Notes: generated by a model not told the origin, from the letters alone. A stretch of 64,000 nt of DNA from Rhodococcus sp. KBS0724 (GCF_005938745.2 NZ_VCBX02000001.1:4354501-4418500), one strand, 5' to 3'. Positions 9,071 through 18,833 are shown, counted from the first letter of the stretch. Made by a program: numbers and translations.

Positions 9071-10552
9071 ATGGATCTGAACCTGATCACCCATTGGCGT
9101 CCACAACCCGGGAGGGTGGTCGAATGGGGGGTCACCGACACGTGCGCCGCGAGCGCTGCCGGAGCACAGATCAATCGGGATCTACCTCCTACGACGATGC
9201 AGGATCGTCACTTTCGACGTGCACGGATCGCCGCCGAGAACGGTGATCACCAGTCGCCCTGGATCGGCATCGCCTTCGATTTCGACGGCCCGCTCGACCG
9301 GGCGGCGATGACGCGCGCCCTGACGAAGTACGTCCGCCGGCACGACACCCTGCACAGTTGGTTCTCGTTCGACGCCGCAATGACAGATCCTGCAGACACC
9401 GACTTCCCGGTTCGACGCCATGTGGTGCCGCCCGAGACCATCGATCTCACATACCGGGAAGGTCCGGAACTGAGCGATCCGGAGGACGTCCGGGCTCTGG
9501 TCGAGCAGAAGTTCGCCGCCGAAACCAGTGGATTGGGTTGGCCTGCGTTTGTCTTCGGTGCGATCGAACACCTCTCGACCCCATCACCGCGCTTCACTCT
9601 GTTCCACGCGATCGATCACGCGCACACCGACATGTATTCGATGGTGCTGACGTACGCGGAGCTGCGCGCACGCTACGCCGCGGAAACGGCCGGAACCGAA
9701 GTCGAGCTTCCGCCTGCGGGCAGTTATGCGCAGCTGGGTCGAGCCGAGAAGGACCTCGCCGCGACCCTGACCATGGAATCTCCTGCGGTTCACGAGTGGC
9801 TCGGCTACCTCATGCGCAGCGGTGGGTCCTTCCCCGGATTTGCGCTGCCGCTCGGCGCCGAGGACGCCCCGAAACCGGCGATCGGATCGCGGTTCGATTT
9901 GGCCGACGATATTGAATGCGAGAAATTCGGCGCAGTCTGCAAGGAAAACGGATCGAATTTCATCGGTGGAATTTTCACTGCGCTCGCTATTACCGAATTC
10001 GAACTGGCAGGCCGGGACAAGTACATCGCGCTCTCGCCGGTCAGCACTCGATCCGAGGCCGACACATTCTCACAAGGTTGGTACGTCAATCTGATTCCGG
10101 TCGGAATCGATATCGGGGAGCAACACACGTTCACGCAGTTGGCGGAGATCGGCCAGCAGGCGTATCACCGGGGCAAGGAACTTCTGGACGTTTCCGTTCA
10201 GCAAGTGATCGACGTCGTCCTCGCTGCCATGGGTGACGCGGGAGCGTCGACCGGAATTACGAAGACGTTGACGCCGCCCCCCATCGTCTCTTACATCGAC
10301 GGCCGCCGCACACCGGGAGCGGAAACCTACGTCGAGACCAATGCCACCGGCATCGTCGGTGGTAAGGAAACACAGATCGCCTCGATGTGGATCAATCGGG
10401 TGCAAACCGGTACCTGGATGGCCATTTCTCATCCCGACACACCGACGGCACACGAGTCGGTCACCCGCTTCGCCAAGCACTTGTCGAATGTCATCACAAC
10501 TGTTGCCACACAGGGTGATTACTCGATCTCACGCGCGTCCGGCGTCGCCTGA
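9071..10552 (+). CDS. PapA-like condensation-domain acyltransferase 1
   Basis: This 493-aa protein belongs to the condensation/BAHD superfamily of acyl-CoA or acyl-PKS transferases. The catalytic region reads HAIDHAHTDMYSMV, giving HxxxD (His ~183, Asp ~187) followed by Met rather than the usual Gly. The downstream stretch PPAGSY...LTMESPAVHEW...GSFPGFALPLG closely resembles my memory of mycobacterial PapA3/PapA2-type trehalose acyltransferases. Conserved RRHDTLHSWF lies near residue 89. A clear AGGAG lies 9 nt before the ATG. Its stop codon overlaps the next start by 1 nt (TGATG), so the two acyltransferases are coupled. The acyl donor and sugar acceptor are unknown. Confidence 0.88.
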   Translation: MDLNLITHWRPQPGRVVEWGVTDTCAASAAGAQINRDLPPTTMQDRHFRRARIAAENGDHQSPWIGIAFDFDGPLDRAAMTRALTKYVRRHDTLHSWFSFDAAMTDPADTDFPVRRHVVPPETIDLTYREGPELSDPEDVRALVEQKFAAETSGLGWPAFVFGAIEHLSTPSPRFTLFHAIDHAHTDMYSMVLTYAELRARYAAETAGTEVELPPAGSYAQLGRAEKDLAATLTMESPAVHEWLGYLMRSGGSFPGFALPLGAEDAPKPAIGSRFDLADDIECEKFGAVCKENGSNFIGGIFTALAITEFELAGRDKYIALSPVSTRSEADTFSQGWYVNLIPVGIDIGEQHTFTQLAEIGQQAYHRGKELLDVSVQQVIDVVLAAMGDAGASTGITKTLTPPPIVSYIDGRRTPGAETYVETNATGIVGGKETQIASMWINRVQTGTWMAISHPDTPTAHESVTRFAKHLSNVITTVATQGDYSISRASGVA

Positions 10553-12015
10553 TGCATGTCACATCGATCGATCGATACGGCCTCGAACCTGGCGTAGTCA
10601 CCGAATGGTCGCTGCAGCCGGCCGACGGCGCGGTCACGGAATCCGCGATTCCACCGTCGTACAATCAGCATTTCCACCTCGAGACTGCGCGCACTCATGG
10701 CGTCGGCCGAAGTGTCTGGATGGCAGCAGCTTTCGACCTTCCCGGACAATTGAACCGCCCGGCACTGGATCTGGCTCTTCGCCTGTTCATCAGTCGGCAC
10801 GACACGTTGCACACCGGCTTCGAGGTCGGCGAGTTCGGTGCGGTTCGAATGGATCTGGACCATGCGACCGCAACCATTGTCACGTCCGAGCCGCTGACGA
10901 CCGCAACCACCGCTGAATTGCGCAGCCATCTCAAGAAGCGATTCACCGAGGTCTGCGATCCTTTGACCTTCCCCGCGTACACCTTCGCGACCGTCGAGCG
11001 CGCCGAGCATTACACGGTCCTGAGCGCGTTCGACCACACCTTGGTGGACGGCTATTCACTGGTCATCGCCCTCGGCGAGCTTCGTCAGATCTACGAAGGT
11101 CTGAACGCGCTGCCCGCACTCGACGACGCGGGCGCTGTTGCCGACGTGATGAGCCACCTGGGTGATCCGGGCAGCTTCGTGCGCTACTGCGAACTCGAAG
11201 CAGACGGATTGGTTCCCATCGAGAACGATCCGCGTCTGCGGGAGTGGGAGCGGTTCTACGAGATCTGCGGCGGCACGTCGCCGAGTTTCCCCCTCGATCT
11301 CGGTGTGGAGGGCGGACATCCGGCGCCGCAAGGTGCGGACGTGCGGGTTCTCCTCGATGCCGATCGCACTGCGGAGTTCGACTCGATCTGCACAGCGGCG
11401 GGCGGCAGTGTCTTCACCGGAGTTCTCACGGCGATGGGGATGACGGTGGAATCGACTACCGGGAAATCCACACTGCCCCTGCAGTTTCCGTTGCACATTC
11501 GCAAGGATCCGCGCTGGGCGGACGCGATCGGGTGGCTCACCACCAGCGCACCGATCACCGTGCGGGTCACTCCGGACCGCGATTTCGGTGCGTCGCTGGC
11601 ACATACACACGCGTCGTTCCGCGTGGCACTGACACTCGAAGGTCTCACGATGGCGCAGGTTCGTGATGCGTTGGGCGAGAAGATCCGTCGCACTCGCACC
11701 GATGTCTTCATGGTTTCCTACATCGACTACCGCAGGCTTCCCGGCACCGACGATCACGACGAACTGAACGCCCACCACATCAGCAACGTCACAGTGGCCG
11801 ACGACGCACAGTTCTGGATCTCACGGACGAATCGCGGCCTGTCCTTGCGGTCGCGGTTCCCGGACACCGACGTAGCGAACGTCACGATGGTGAAGTTCCT
11901 CACCGAACTCGACCGTGTACTCCACGACATCTGCGATCGCGGCGTGACGCCGATCGGAAGTCTGACCGAACAATTGAGGGATTCGGCGATCGGAGCGGGA
12001 ACACCGCGGATCTAG
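10552..12015 (+). CDS. PapA-like condensation-domain acyltransferase 2
   Basis: This 487-aa paralogue of its upstream neighbour has the canonical active site HTLVDG (His ~162, Asp ~166, Gly ~167) and the conserved [10 protein letters not shown] near residue 81. Such enzymes esterify a hydroxyl of a sugar or diol lipid using an acyl thioester. The start codon shares one base with the previous stop. A 13-bp hairpin just downstream (12024-12060) ends the unit, so the two acyltransferases form a bicistronic operon inserted between maf and sseA. Substrates are not readable from the sequence. Confidence 0.86.
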   Translation: MHVTSIDRYGLEPGVVTEWSLQPADGAVTESAIPPSYNQHFHLETARTHGVGRSVWMAAAFDLPGQLNRPALDLALRLFISRHDTLHTGFEVGEFGAVRMDLDHATATIVTSEPLTTATTAELRSHLKKRFTEVCDPLTFPAYTFATVERAEHYTVLSAFDHTLVDGYSLVIALGELRQIYEGLNALPALDDAGAVADVMSHLGDPGSFVRYCELEADGLVPIENDPRLREWERFYEICGGTSPSFPLDLGVEGGHPAPQGADVRVLLDADRTAEFDSICTAAGGSVFTGVLTAMGMTVESTTGKSTLPLQFPLHIRKDPRWADAIGWLTTSAPITVRVTPDRDFGASLAHTHASFRVALTLEGLTMAQVRDALGEKIRRTRTDVFMVSYIDYRRLPGTDDHDELNAHHISNVTVADDAQFWISRTNRGLSLRSRFPDTDVANVTMVKFLTELDRVLHDICDRGVTPIGSLTEQLRDSAIGAGTPRI

Positions 12016-12023
12016 CCCGATCC

Positions 12024-12060
12024 GAGTGCGTGGGCAGCGCGAGCAGGTGCCCACGCACTC
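12024..12060 (+). terminator. Hairpin terminator after the acyltransferase pair
   Basis: A perfect 13-bp inverted repeat (GAGTGCGTGGGCA at 12024-12036, its complement at 12048-12060) encloses an 11-nt loop, 8 bp after the stop codon. No U-tract follows, as is common in high-GC actinobacteria. Confidence 0.7.
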
Positions 12061-12145
12061 GTTCGAGCGACTCTCACGCGGGGAGCGCCTAGAATCGTTG
12101 AAGTCCGTCTATCGACCCGATCGATTCGCCTTACAGGAGCCACCC

Positions 12146-13048
12146 GTGCCCGTTGCCCCCGATCCTTCACCCGCGTTTGCCGAGTTCAGTAATCCCGACC
12201 GGTTGGTCTCCACTGAATGGCTGTCGGCAAATATCGGTGCGCCGGGACTGAAGGTGGTCGAATCCGACGAGGACGTGCTGCTCTACGACATCGGGCACAT
12301 CCCCGGCGCAGTCAAGATCGACTGGCACCTCGACCTCAACGATCGAGTCACGCGCGATTACATCGACGGCGAGGCCTTTGCCGAGCTGATGAATCGCAAG
12401 GGCATCAGCCGCGACGACACCGTGGTCATCTACGGCGACAAGAGCAACTGGTGGGCGGCATACGCGCTGTGGGTGTTCACGCTGTTCGGCCATGAGGACG
12501 TCCGTCTGCTCGACGGCGGTCGCGACGTGTGGATCGCGGAGAACCGCGACACGTCGTTCGACGTCCCCTTTGCCACCTCCACCGGTTATCCGGTGATCCC
12601 GCGCAACGACGCTCCTATCCGCGCCTTCAAGGACGATGTCCTGGCGCATCTCGGTGACGGCCCGCTGATCGATGTGCGGTCGCCGCAGGAGTACACCGGC
12701 GAGCGCACCCATATGCCCGATTACCCGGAAGAGGGTGCGCTGCGCGGCGGTCATATCCCCAGCGCCCGGAGCATTCCGTGGGCCAAGGCCGCAGCACCCG
12801 ACAGCCGGTTCCGCACCCGCGCGGAACTCGACGAGATCTACGGCGATCTGTCACGCGAAGACAAGATCGTGGCGTACTGCCGTATCGGCGAGCGGTCGAG
12901 CCACACGTGGTTTGTCCTCACCCACCTCCTCGGGTACCCCGACGTCCGCAACTACGACGGTTCCTGGACCGAGTGGGGCAACGCCGTGCGTGTTCCGATC
13001 GCTGTCGGCGAAGAGCCCGGAGACGTTCCCGCCGGAGTATCGGCATGA
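12146..13048 (+). CDS. sseA: Thiosulfate sulfurtransferase (rhodanese) SseA
   Basis: This 300-aa protein has two rhodanese domains. The C-terminal one carries the active-site loop CRIGERS with the catalytic Cys at about 245; the N-terminal one has YGDKSNWWA in the equivalent place and is inactive. It should transfer sulfur from a thiosulfate or 3-mercaptopyruvate-like donor to a thiophile. The GTG at 12146 is supported by AGGAG at 12135-12139. The gene overlaps the sufE-like gene by 4 nt (ATGA). It corresponds to Rv3283. A TAGAAT at 12090-12095 could be its -10 element. Confidence 0.93.
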   Translation: MPVAPDPSPAFAEFSNPDRLVSTEWLSANIGAPGLKVVESDEDVLLYDIGHIPGAVKIDWHLDLNDRVTRDYIDGEAFAELMNRKGISRDDTVVIYGDKSNWWAAYALWVFTLFGHEDVRLLDGGRDVWIAENRDTSFDVPFATSTGYPVIPRNDAPIRAFKDDVLAHLGDGPLIDVRSPQEYTGERTHMPDYPEEGALRGGHIPSARSIPWAKAAAPDSRFRTRAELDEIYGDLSREDKIVAYCRIGERSSHTWFVLTHLLGYPDVRNYDGSWTEWGNAVRVPIAVGEEPGDVPAGVSA

Positions 13049-13461
13049 GCGGATTGCCGGAGCCACTGGCGGAGATCGTCGACGACTTCGCAGCCGTCGG
13101 CACCTCGGACAAGCTCACTCTTCTTCTCGAGTTCAGTCGCGAGTTGCCACCGCTGCCGGCCGAGCTCGAACAAGACGCCATGGAACCCGTTCCCGAATGC
13201 CAGTCGCCGCTGTTCCTTTCGGTGGACGATTCCGATCGTGACAAGGTCCGTCTGTATTTCAGCGCGCCTGCCGAAGCTCCCACCACTCGCGGTTTTGCCT
13301 CCATCCTGGCCCAGGGCCTCGACGGGCAGAGCGCCGACGCGATCCTTGCGGTTCCCGACGATTTCTACTCGGCACTCGGCCTCGCGGAAGCAGTCAGTCC
13401 CCTTCGCCTGCGCGGCATGTCCGCGATGCTCGCGCGTATCAAGCGCCGCTTGCGGGGCTGA
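13045..13461 (+). CDS. SufE-like Fe-S cluster/sulfur transfer protein
   Basis: This 138-aa protein matches the SufE fold family: [25 protein letters not shown] at the N-terminus, the sulfur-accepting Cys at about 52 in [10 protein letters not shown], and the C-terminal helix region ending in LARIKRRL. SufE proteins take persulfide sulfur from a desulfurase or, by context here, from the rhodanese SseA with which the gene is translationally coupled. It corresponds to Rv3284. No SufS homologue is in the window. Confidence 0.9.
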   Translation: MSGLPEPLAEIVDDFAAVGTSDKLTLLLEFSRELPPLPAELEQDAMEPVPECQSPLFLSVDDSDRDKVRLYFSAPAEAPTTRGFASILAQGLDGQSADAILAVPDDFYSALGLAEAVSPLRLRGMSAMLARIKRRLRG

Positions 13462-13471
13462 ACACAAGAAC

Positions 13472-14884
13472 ATGGAATTCACCGAACTTGCCGACTACGC
13501 GATTCCCAGTGGATCGCTCGTCGAATGGCTTCCGTGCGCAACCGGTCAATGGACTCCTGATCCGCGGCCGGCGTCGTACATCCATGAGGCACACCTGCAG
13601 CGCTCGTCCGCGGGCGCCGGCGAACAATCTTGGCTGGGAACAGCTTTCGAGATCCCGGGGCCGCTCGACCTCGACGCCTTCCGAACTACTCTGCAGCAGT
13701 GGATCGATCGACACGAGGTTCTGCGCTCGCACACGTCGCTCGATACGGAGTCGGGTGAGATCACTCGGCACACGGTTCCCGTGAACGGGATCGATATCGG
13801 TGTTGTCGACCACGGATACAACTCGCCGAGCCAGGTCAACTTCGAGCACCTGCACCGTCTGTTCGACGAGTTTGCGTCGCCGCACAGTTGGCCGTCGTAC
13901 GTCTTCGCGACTCTCACTCCGCGAAGCGACGACGCCCCGTTCACAGTATTCTTCGCGGCCGATCATTCGATCATCGACGGTTTTTCCATCGTCTTGATCG
14001 CTCACGAGATCGCGTCGCTGTATCGCGAGAATCTGACCGGTCAGCCTGCCAACTTGTTCCCGGTCGGCAGTTATGTCGATTTCGGGGCTCAGGAACGCGA
14101 ACAGATGGCCGATCAGGATGCCGAAGACGCTGCTCTCGATGTCTGGCGTGAGGCCCTGGCAGGCAGCGGACTCCCCCAGTTTCCGCTGCCTATCGGCGAC
14201 CGGGGAACCGAGTCGCAGAACGGGCTGTCGACGTGGCTTCTCGATACCGATCAATCGAAGGCGTTCAGCGCCAGGTGCGCCGCGAGCGGGGTGGGCTACT
14301 TCGCGGGACTGCTCAGCCGTCTGGCAGCCGTCGGACACGATGTCGCGGGCGTTGATCGATTCCGGGTCGTGACGCCGATCCACACTCGTACCGCTCAGGA
14401 ATGGGCCGGCGCGCTGGGGTGGTTCGTCGGTTTGTGTCCACTCGACATCGCGGTTGATTCGGAGCTTTCGTTCGACACTCTCGCCGAGCGCGCGGCGGCA
14501 TCGATGTCCGCGCGCAAACCAGCCGCGGCGATACCGTTCGATCGCATCGGAGAGAAACTCGGAACTCCGATCCGGCCTCGATTTGTGGTGTCCTACATGG
14601 ATGTTCGATTTGTCCCTGAAGCGGCGCAGTGGCCCGAATGGAAAGCACGAGCGCTGCGCAGCAAGGCATACACCCATGACGTCTACCTCTGGATCAATCG
14701 AACCCCACAGGGCCTCAATCTTGCCGTGCGCTATCCCAACAACGACACCGCGAACTCGTCGGTGCACAGGTATGTGGCAGCGTTCCGTCGAGCGATCGAG
14801 GAATCGGTCGCAGGCAACGAAGAGAAGAACCCTACAATCGACGCTCCCGGCTACTCACCGGTAGCTTTGCAAACCGTTTCATGA
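13472..14884 (+). CDS. PapA-like condensation-domain acyltransferase 3
   Basis: This 470-aa protein is a third paralogue, with active site HSIIDG (His ~165, Asp ~169, Gly ~170), an IDRHEVLRSH motif near residue 78 and a C-terminal half with DVYLWINRTPQGLNLAVRYP like its relatives. It starts 10 bp after the sufE-like stop, so it is probably part of the sseA-sufE transcript, and it sits directly before the accA3 promoter region. The ATG at 13472 is used; the frame is open upstream but there it overlaps sufE. Its split location from the other two suggests separate insertion or rearrangement within the acc locus. Confidence 0.85.
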   Translation: MEFTELADYAIPSGSLVEWLPCATGQWTPDPRPASYIHEAHLQRSSAGAGEQSWLGTAFEIPGPLDLDAFRTTLQQWIDRHEVLRSHTSLDTESGEITRHTVPVNGIDIGVVDHGYNSPSQVNFEHLHRLFDEFASPHSWPSYVFATLTPRSDDAPFTVFFAADHSIIDGFSIVLIAHEIASLYRENLTGQPANLFPVGSYVDFGAQEREQMADQDAEDAALDVWREALAGSGLPQFPLPIGDRGTESQNGLSTWLLDTDQSKAFSARCAASGVGYFAGLLSRLAAVGHDVAGVDRFRVVTPIHTRTAQEWAGALGWFVGLCPLDIAVDSELSFDTLAERAAASMSARKPAAAIPFDRIGEKLGTPIRPRFVVSYMDVRFVPEAAQWPEWKARALRSKAYTHDVYLWINRTPQGLNLAVRYPNNDTANSSVHRYVAAFRRAIEESVAGNEEKNPTIDAPGYSPVALQTVS

Positions 14885-14929
14885 GCCAGGTCCAGGTAGA
14901 CCGATCCGGTTGCAACCTGCATCGAAGCA

Positions 14930-14988
14930 GTGAATACACTCCAAAACGATGCCAGTAAGACTTCGACGGTGACCCCTCGTGAATACAC
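14930..14988 (+). repeat. Direct repeat of a decamer upstream of accA3
   Basis: GTGAATACAC occurs at 14930-14939 and again at 14979-14988, 49 bp apart, in the 140-bp region before accA3. It could be a pair of regulator half-sites or a chance repeat; no known regulator motif is recognised. Confidence 0.35.
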
Positions 14989-15024
14989 CGGAGGAGACAG
15001 ATAATGCGAACTACAGGAGGCTCA

Positions 15025-16821
15025 GTGCCCAGTCATGCCAGCGCGCACATTACGAAGGTGCTTGTCGCGAACCGCGGTGAGATCGCGGTGCGGGTCATTC
15101 GGGCAGCCAAGGACGCCGGCTACGGCAGCGTCGCTGTCTACGCCGAACCCGATGCCAACGCACAGTTCGTAAAGCTCGCAGACGAGGCGTTTGCCCTCGG
15201 TGGACAGACGTCCGCCGAGTCCTACCTCGTATTCGACAAGATCCTCGACGCTGCCCGTAAGTCCGGTGCAGACGCCATCCACCCGGGCTACGGTTTCCTC
15301 TCCGAGAACGCCGACTTCGCGCAGGCCGTCATCGACGCGAACCTGATCTGGATCGGTCCGTCACCGCAGTCCATCCGCGACCTCGGCGACAAGGTCACCG
15401 CTCGCCACATCGCAGAGCGCGCCAAGGCTCCCATGGCAGCCGGCACCAAGGACCCGGTCAAGGGCGCCGACGAGGTTGTCGCGTTCGCCAAGGAGTTCGG
15501 TGTCCCGGTCGCGATCAAGGCTGCCTTCGGCGGCGGTGGACGCGGCATGAAGGTCGCGCAGACCATCGAGGAAATCCCCGAGCTCTTCGAATCCGCTACG
15601 CGTGAGGCCATCGCCGCTTTCGGTCGCGGTGAGTGCTTCGTCGAGCAGTACCTCGACAAGGCCCGCCACGTCGAAGCTCAGGTCATCGCCGACCAGCACG
15701 GCAACGTCGTTGTCGCCGGTACCCGCGACTGCTCGCTGCAGCGTCGCTTCCAGAAGCTCGTCGAAGAGGCTCCGGCCCCCTTCCTGACGGACGACCAGCG
15801 CGCACGCATCCACGCGTCCGCGAAGGCCATCTGCAAGGAAGCCGGCTACTACGGCGCCGGAACGGTCGAGTACCTGGTTCAGGGCGACACCATCTCCTTC
15901 CTCGAGGTCAACACGCGCCTGCAGGTCGAGCACCCGGTCACGGAAGAGACCGCGGGCATCGACCTCGTGCGTCAGCAGTTCCTCATCGCCAACGGCGAAG
16001 AACTCTCCATCAAGGAAGATCCCACCCCGCGTGGACACTCCTTCGAGTTCCGCATCAACGGTGAAGATGCCGGCCGCGGCTTCATGCCTGCTCCCGGCCC
16101 GGTCTCCGTCTACCGCGAGCCCACGGGCCCCGGCGTTCGCGTCGACTCCGGTGTTGTCGCCGGCGACGTCATCGGCGGACAGTTCGACTCCATGCTCGCC
16201 AAGCTCATCGTTACGGGAGCCACCCGCGAAGAAGCTCTCCAGCGGGCTTCGCGCGCGTTGGCCGAGTTCGAGATCGACGGCCTCGCGACCGTCCTCCCGT
16301 TCCACCGCCACATCGTCGAGAACCCGGCATTCGTCGGTGACGGCGAGAAGTTCGACATCTACACCAAGTGGATCGAAACCGACTGGGAAAACACCATCGA
16401 GCCGTACGCCGGTTCCGGTGCTCCTGTCGACGACGAGGACGAGGCTCTGCCGCGTCAGAACGTTGTCGTCGAGGTCGGTGGACGTCGTGTCGAGGTTTCC
16501 CTCCCGGGTCAGTTCTCGCTCGGCAACGGCGGCGGCGCGGCATCCGGTGCCATCCGCAAGAAGCCGAAGGCACGCAAGCGCGGCGGCGCGGGCGGCGGCG
16601 CAGCATCCGGTGACGCCGTCACCGCTCCGATGCAGGGCACCGTCGTCAAGGTTGCCGTCACCGAAGGCCAGGAAGTTGCCGAAGGCGACCTCATCGCTGT
16701 CCTCGAGGCCATGAAGATGGAAAACCCCGTCAACGCGCACAAGGCCGGTATCGTCACCGGACTGTCCGTCGAGGCCGGCGCAGCCATCACGCAGGGAACG
16801 GTTCTCGCAGAACTGAAGTAA
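15025..16821 (+). CDS. accA3: Acyl-CoA carboxylase alpha subunit (biotin carboxylase + BCCP) AccA3
   Basis: This 598-aa protein joins a biotin carboxylase domain ([17 protein letters not shown] at the N-terminus, ATP-grasp loop [25 protein letters not shown]) to a C-terminal biotinyl domain with EAMKMENP, the biotinylated Lys being about 564. It carboxylates its own biotin for several AccD subunits, including AccD5. GTG 15025 is chosen because AGGAGG lies 4 nt upstream and the start aligns with my memory of mycobacterial AccA3. An in-frame ATG at 15004, itself preceded by GGAGGAG, would add 7 residues. A 20-bp hairpin follows the stop. Confidence 0.95.
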   Translation: MPSHASAHITKVLVANRGEIAVRVIRAAKDAGYGSVAVYAEPDANAQFVKLADEAFALGGQTSAESYLVFDKILDAARKSGADAIHPGYGFLSENADFAQAVIDANLIWIGPSPQSIRDLGDKVTARHIAERAKAPMAAGTKDPVKGADEVVAFAKEFGVPVAIKAAFGGGGRGMKVAQTIEEIPELFESATREAIAAFGRGECFVEQYLDKARHVEAQVIADQHGNVVVAGTRDCSLQRRFQKLVEEAPAPFLTDDQRARIHASAKAICKEAGYYGAGTVEYLVQGDTISFLEVNTRLQVEHPVTEETAGIDLVRQQFLIANGEELSIKEDPTPRGHSFEFRINGEDAGRGFMPAPGPVSVYREPTGPGVRVDSGVVAGDVIGGQFDSMLAKLIVTGATREEALQRASRALAEFEIDGLATVLPFHRHIVENPAFVGDGEKFDIYTKWIETDWENTIEPYAGSGAPVDDEDEALPRQNVVVEVGGRRVEVSLPGQFSLGNGGGAASGAIRKKPKARKRGGAGGGAASGDAVTAPMQGTVVKVAVTEGQEVAEGDLIAVLEAMKMENPVNAHKAGIVTGLSVEAGAAITQGTVLAELK

Positions 16822-16833
16822 GACCATCTGCCT

Positions 16834-16878
16834 CTGTGCGCCTTCTCGGTAGTTTCCCACTACCGAGAAGGCGCACAG
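16834..16878 (+). terminator. Strong hairpin terminator after accA3
   Basis: A perfect 20-bp inverted repeat (arms 16834-16853 and 16859-16878) encloses a 5-nt loop, 12 nt after the accA3 stop. It separates the carboxylase gene from the next unit. Confidence 0.85.
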
Positions 16879-16892
16879 TCGTTTCCGGCCAC

Positions 16893-16898
16893 TAGTCT
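16893..16898 (+). promoter_or_regulatory. Putative -10 element, leaderless start of DUF1707 gene
   Basis: TAGTCT ends 6 nt before the ATG at 16905, immediately after the accA3 terminator. No Shine-Dalgarno sequence is present. Confidence 0.5.
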
Positions 16899-16904
16899 GT
16901 AGCC

Positions 16905-17315
16905 ATGGCTGACGTTCCCGACATTCGTATCGGTACCACTGAACGCGAACAAGCGCTCTCGCTCCTGAGCGAGCACTTTGCCGCCGGTCGCCTCACTGTC
17001 TCCGAGTTCGACGAGCGCAGCGCAATCGTCACTGCGGCAACCACCCGCAGCGAACTGACCCCGGTGTTCCAGGACCTGCCAGGTACGGTGCCGACTCCAG
17101 CGGTAGACACTGCTCCCGCGGCCCGGAAATTCGACCCCGACTGGTCCGGTCGCATCATGGCGGTCATCCCGATTCTTGCCCTCATCCTCTTCTTCGTCAC
17201 CGGCACGTGGCTGTGGTTTCTTGCTATCCCCCTGGCCGGTGCCCTGCTGTTCGGGACGGACGCCGAACGCAAGAAGGCACGCAAGAAAAAACGTCGCGAC
17301 GACAGGAATTCCTGA
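16905..17315 (+). CDS. DUF1707 (SHOCT-like) two-TM membrane protein
   Basis: This 136-aa protein starts with the DUF1707 signature IRIGTTEREQALSLLSEHFAAGRLTVSEFDER, here cited for its R-x-G-x-x-x-R-E and L-x-x-x-E-F-D-ER positions. Two hydrophobic segments follow (about residues 85-118), then a very basic tail (KKARKKKRRDDR). The domain is common in actinobacteria and its function is unknown. Two small genes follow closely, probably in the same transcript. Confidence 0.82.
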   Translation: MADVPDIRIGTTEREQALSLLSEHFAAGRLTVSEFDERSAIVTAATTRSELTPVFQDLPGTVPTPAVDTAPAARKFDPDWSGRIMAVIPILALILFFVTGTWLWFLAIPLAGALLFGTDAERKKARKKKRRDDRNS

Positions 17316-17318
17316 TTC

Positions 17319-17660
17319 ATGGACCCGATAGAAATCAACGCGGGCGCGTGGTATCTGCGAGCGTTGCGCGCAGACGAGCGTGTCGACGACAGACCGGCGC
17401 TTGCCGACGGCGGTATCACCGACCCCGAATACGTCGGTCAGCGGAGCGCTCAGTGGCGTGAAAACAGCGTCTACTCGTGGGCGGTGTGCCAACCCAACAC
17501 CGGTGAGCTTCTCGCGGAGGTCGTCCTGACGCCGCACGCCCCCACTGCCACCCTCGACGGTTGGGCGAGGACCGGTCACGACGACGCTCTCACGACGGCG
17601 TGTGCTGCCGTCGCGAGGTTCGCCGAAGGTGCACTGGATCTGAGCGTGACGCAGCAGTGA
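17319..17660 (+). CDS. Short GNAT-like protein of unknown function
   Basis: This 113-aa protein is not firmly recognised. The N-terminal half (WYLRALRADERVDDRPAL, then W-x-E-x-x-x-Y-x-W-A-V) resembles the first strands of RimJ/L-type N-acetyltransferases. A later helix-like stretch, DDALTTACAAVARFAEGALDL, recalls their C-terminal helix. The acetyl-CoA pyrophosphate loop (Q/R-x-x-G-x-G/A) is missing, so it may be a degenerate or non-catalytic GNAT. It starts 3 bp after the upstream stop and overlaps the VanZ-like gene by 4 nt. Confidence 0.6.
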   Translation: MDPIEINAGAWYLRALRADERVDDRPALADGGITDPEYVGQRSAQWRENSVYSWAVCQPNTGELLAEVVLTPHAPTATLDGWARTGHDDALTTACAAVARFAEGALDLSVTQQ

Positions 17661-18004
17661 AGAACCACCGGTACTGGCCACTGGCGATAGCCGTGGTCAT
17701 CGCGTTGATCATGCTGTTCTCTCCCGGCTCCACCGTTCCGTCCGGGCCGGAGAACAGCGACAAGGTCACCCATACGGTGATGTTCGTCGTTCTGGCGATG
17801 ACGTCGTTGTACGCCCGAATCCCCTGGTGGCTCACGGCGCTGTGGCTGATCGCCTTTGCCGCGGTATCCGAAGTCCTGCAGGGTGTGTTGCCGATTTCGC
17901 GTTCAGGCTCGGTGTGGGACGCGGCCGCGGATCTGGTCGGTATCGCGATCGGCATCGGGATCGCCGCGGCGGTGGGATACCGGCGACGGGCCCGCGCCGT
18001 CTGA
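17657..18004 (+). CDS. VanZ-like small membrane protein
   Basis: This 115-aa protein has about four hydrophobic segments and the VanZ-family arrangement: NSDKVTHTVMFVVLAM after the first helix and the conserved E-x-x-Q-G-x-x-P (EVLQGVLPISRSGSVWDAAADLVG) further on. The founding VanZ affects teicoplanin resistance; most homologues are of unknown function. The GTG start at 17657 overlaps the previous stop by 4 nt. Confidence 0.8.
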   Translation: MKNHRYWPLAIAVVIALIMLFSPGSTVPSGPENSDKVTHTVMFVVLAMTSLYARIPWWLTALWLIAFAAVSEVLQGVLPISRSGSVWDAAADLVGIAIGIGIAAAVGYRRRARAV

Positions 18005-18025
18005 CCCGCGCCGTTTGACCCGAGA

Positions 18026-18826
18026 TCAGCCGATCAGGTTGCTGCGCAAGCGAGTCTGGGTGTCCTGGTCGATCTTCAATCCGTCCGTGAAGTACGACTC
18101 GATGGAACCGTGCACCGATTCCACTTCGGCCAGTGACGCCTCCAGGTACTCCGGCCGTACCCCCAGGACACCTTCGAGCAGCGTCGGGTTCCCACCCGAG
18201 GCGGCAAATTTCTCGAAGAGCGGCGCGAACAGTGGAAGCAGGATCGTGTTGGTCAGCAGGTAGTCCTCGAACACCGCGTCCTTCGACGCGCCGAGGAAGA
18301 GCAGCAGCGCCGCCGCGGCCCATCCCGTCCGGTCTTTCCCCGTCGTGCAGTGGATGAGTGCCGGCGCACTCGACGGCTCTGCCAGATCGAGGAACAACTG
18401 GCGGTACGACGCCACCGCGCTTGGCAAGGTCACGAAATCGCGGTAGCTGCCCTCGAAGTACTCGAGCGCCTGACCGCTTCCCAGCAACTCCGACGCGGCC
18501 CGCGGATCCGCGATCATCTGCTGCATCTGGGCGGGGATGGCTCGATACTGCTTGTCCGCCAATACGTCCAGTCCGAGTTCCCGGATTCCGGCCGGCGTCC
18601 GGTCTGGTGCTGTTTCACGCTCGGAGGCGGTTCGCAGGTCGTAGATCGTGGTGACTGCCAAGTCGGCCAGCGTTTTCTCTCCTTCTGCGTCGAGTGACGC
18701 CAGATCGGTAGAGCGGTACACCGCGCCGGTTCGCACCGAACCGCCGAATCGACACTCCGGTCCCCCGATGTCGCGCAGGTTCGCCAGGGAAGGAACAACG
18801 GAGGACGGCCGGGGATTGTCAGTCAT
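18026..18826 (-). CDS. Tyrosine/lipid phosphatase of the PtpB family
   Basis: This 266-aa protein has the dual-specificity P-loop HCTTGKDRTG (nucleophile Cys ~160, Arg ~166) and the N-terminal LANLRDIGG motif common to PtpB proteins. The C-terminal region LEGVLGVRPEYLEASLAEVESVHGS, cited for VLGVR-EYL, is shared with my memory of M. tuberculosis PtpB (Rv0153c). There is no signal peptide, but PtpB is exported without one. The ATG at 18826 is supported by a TATCTT hexamer ending 7 nt upstream. It is divergent from the purine operon; no functional link is evident. Confidence 0.88.
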   Translation of the reverse strand: MTDNPRPSSVVPSLANLRDIGGPECRFGGSVRTGAVYRSTDLASLDAEGEKTLADLAVTTIYDLRTASERETAPDRTPAGIRELGLDVLADKQYRAIPAQMQQMIADPRAASELLGSGQALEYFEGSYRDFVTLPSAVASYRQLFLDLAEPSSAPALIHCTTGKDRTGWAAAALLLFLGASKDAVFEDYLLTNTILLPLFAPLFEKFAASGGNPTLLEGVLGVRPEYLEASLAEVESVHGSIESYFTDGLKIDQDTQTRLRSNLIG

Positions 18827-18833
18827 GTCTATG

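Noticed and set aside
15361..16860. Long open frame antisense to accA3
   Set aside because: It is a compositional shadow of accA3, with no domain and no ribosome-binding site, and it runs through the terminator hairpin.
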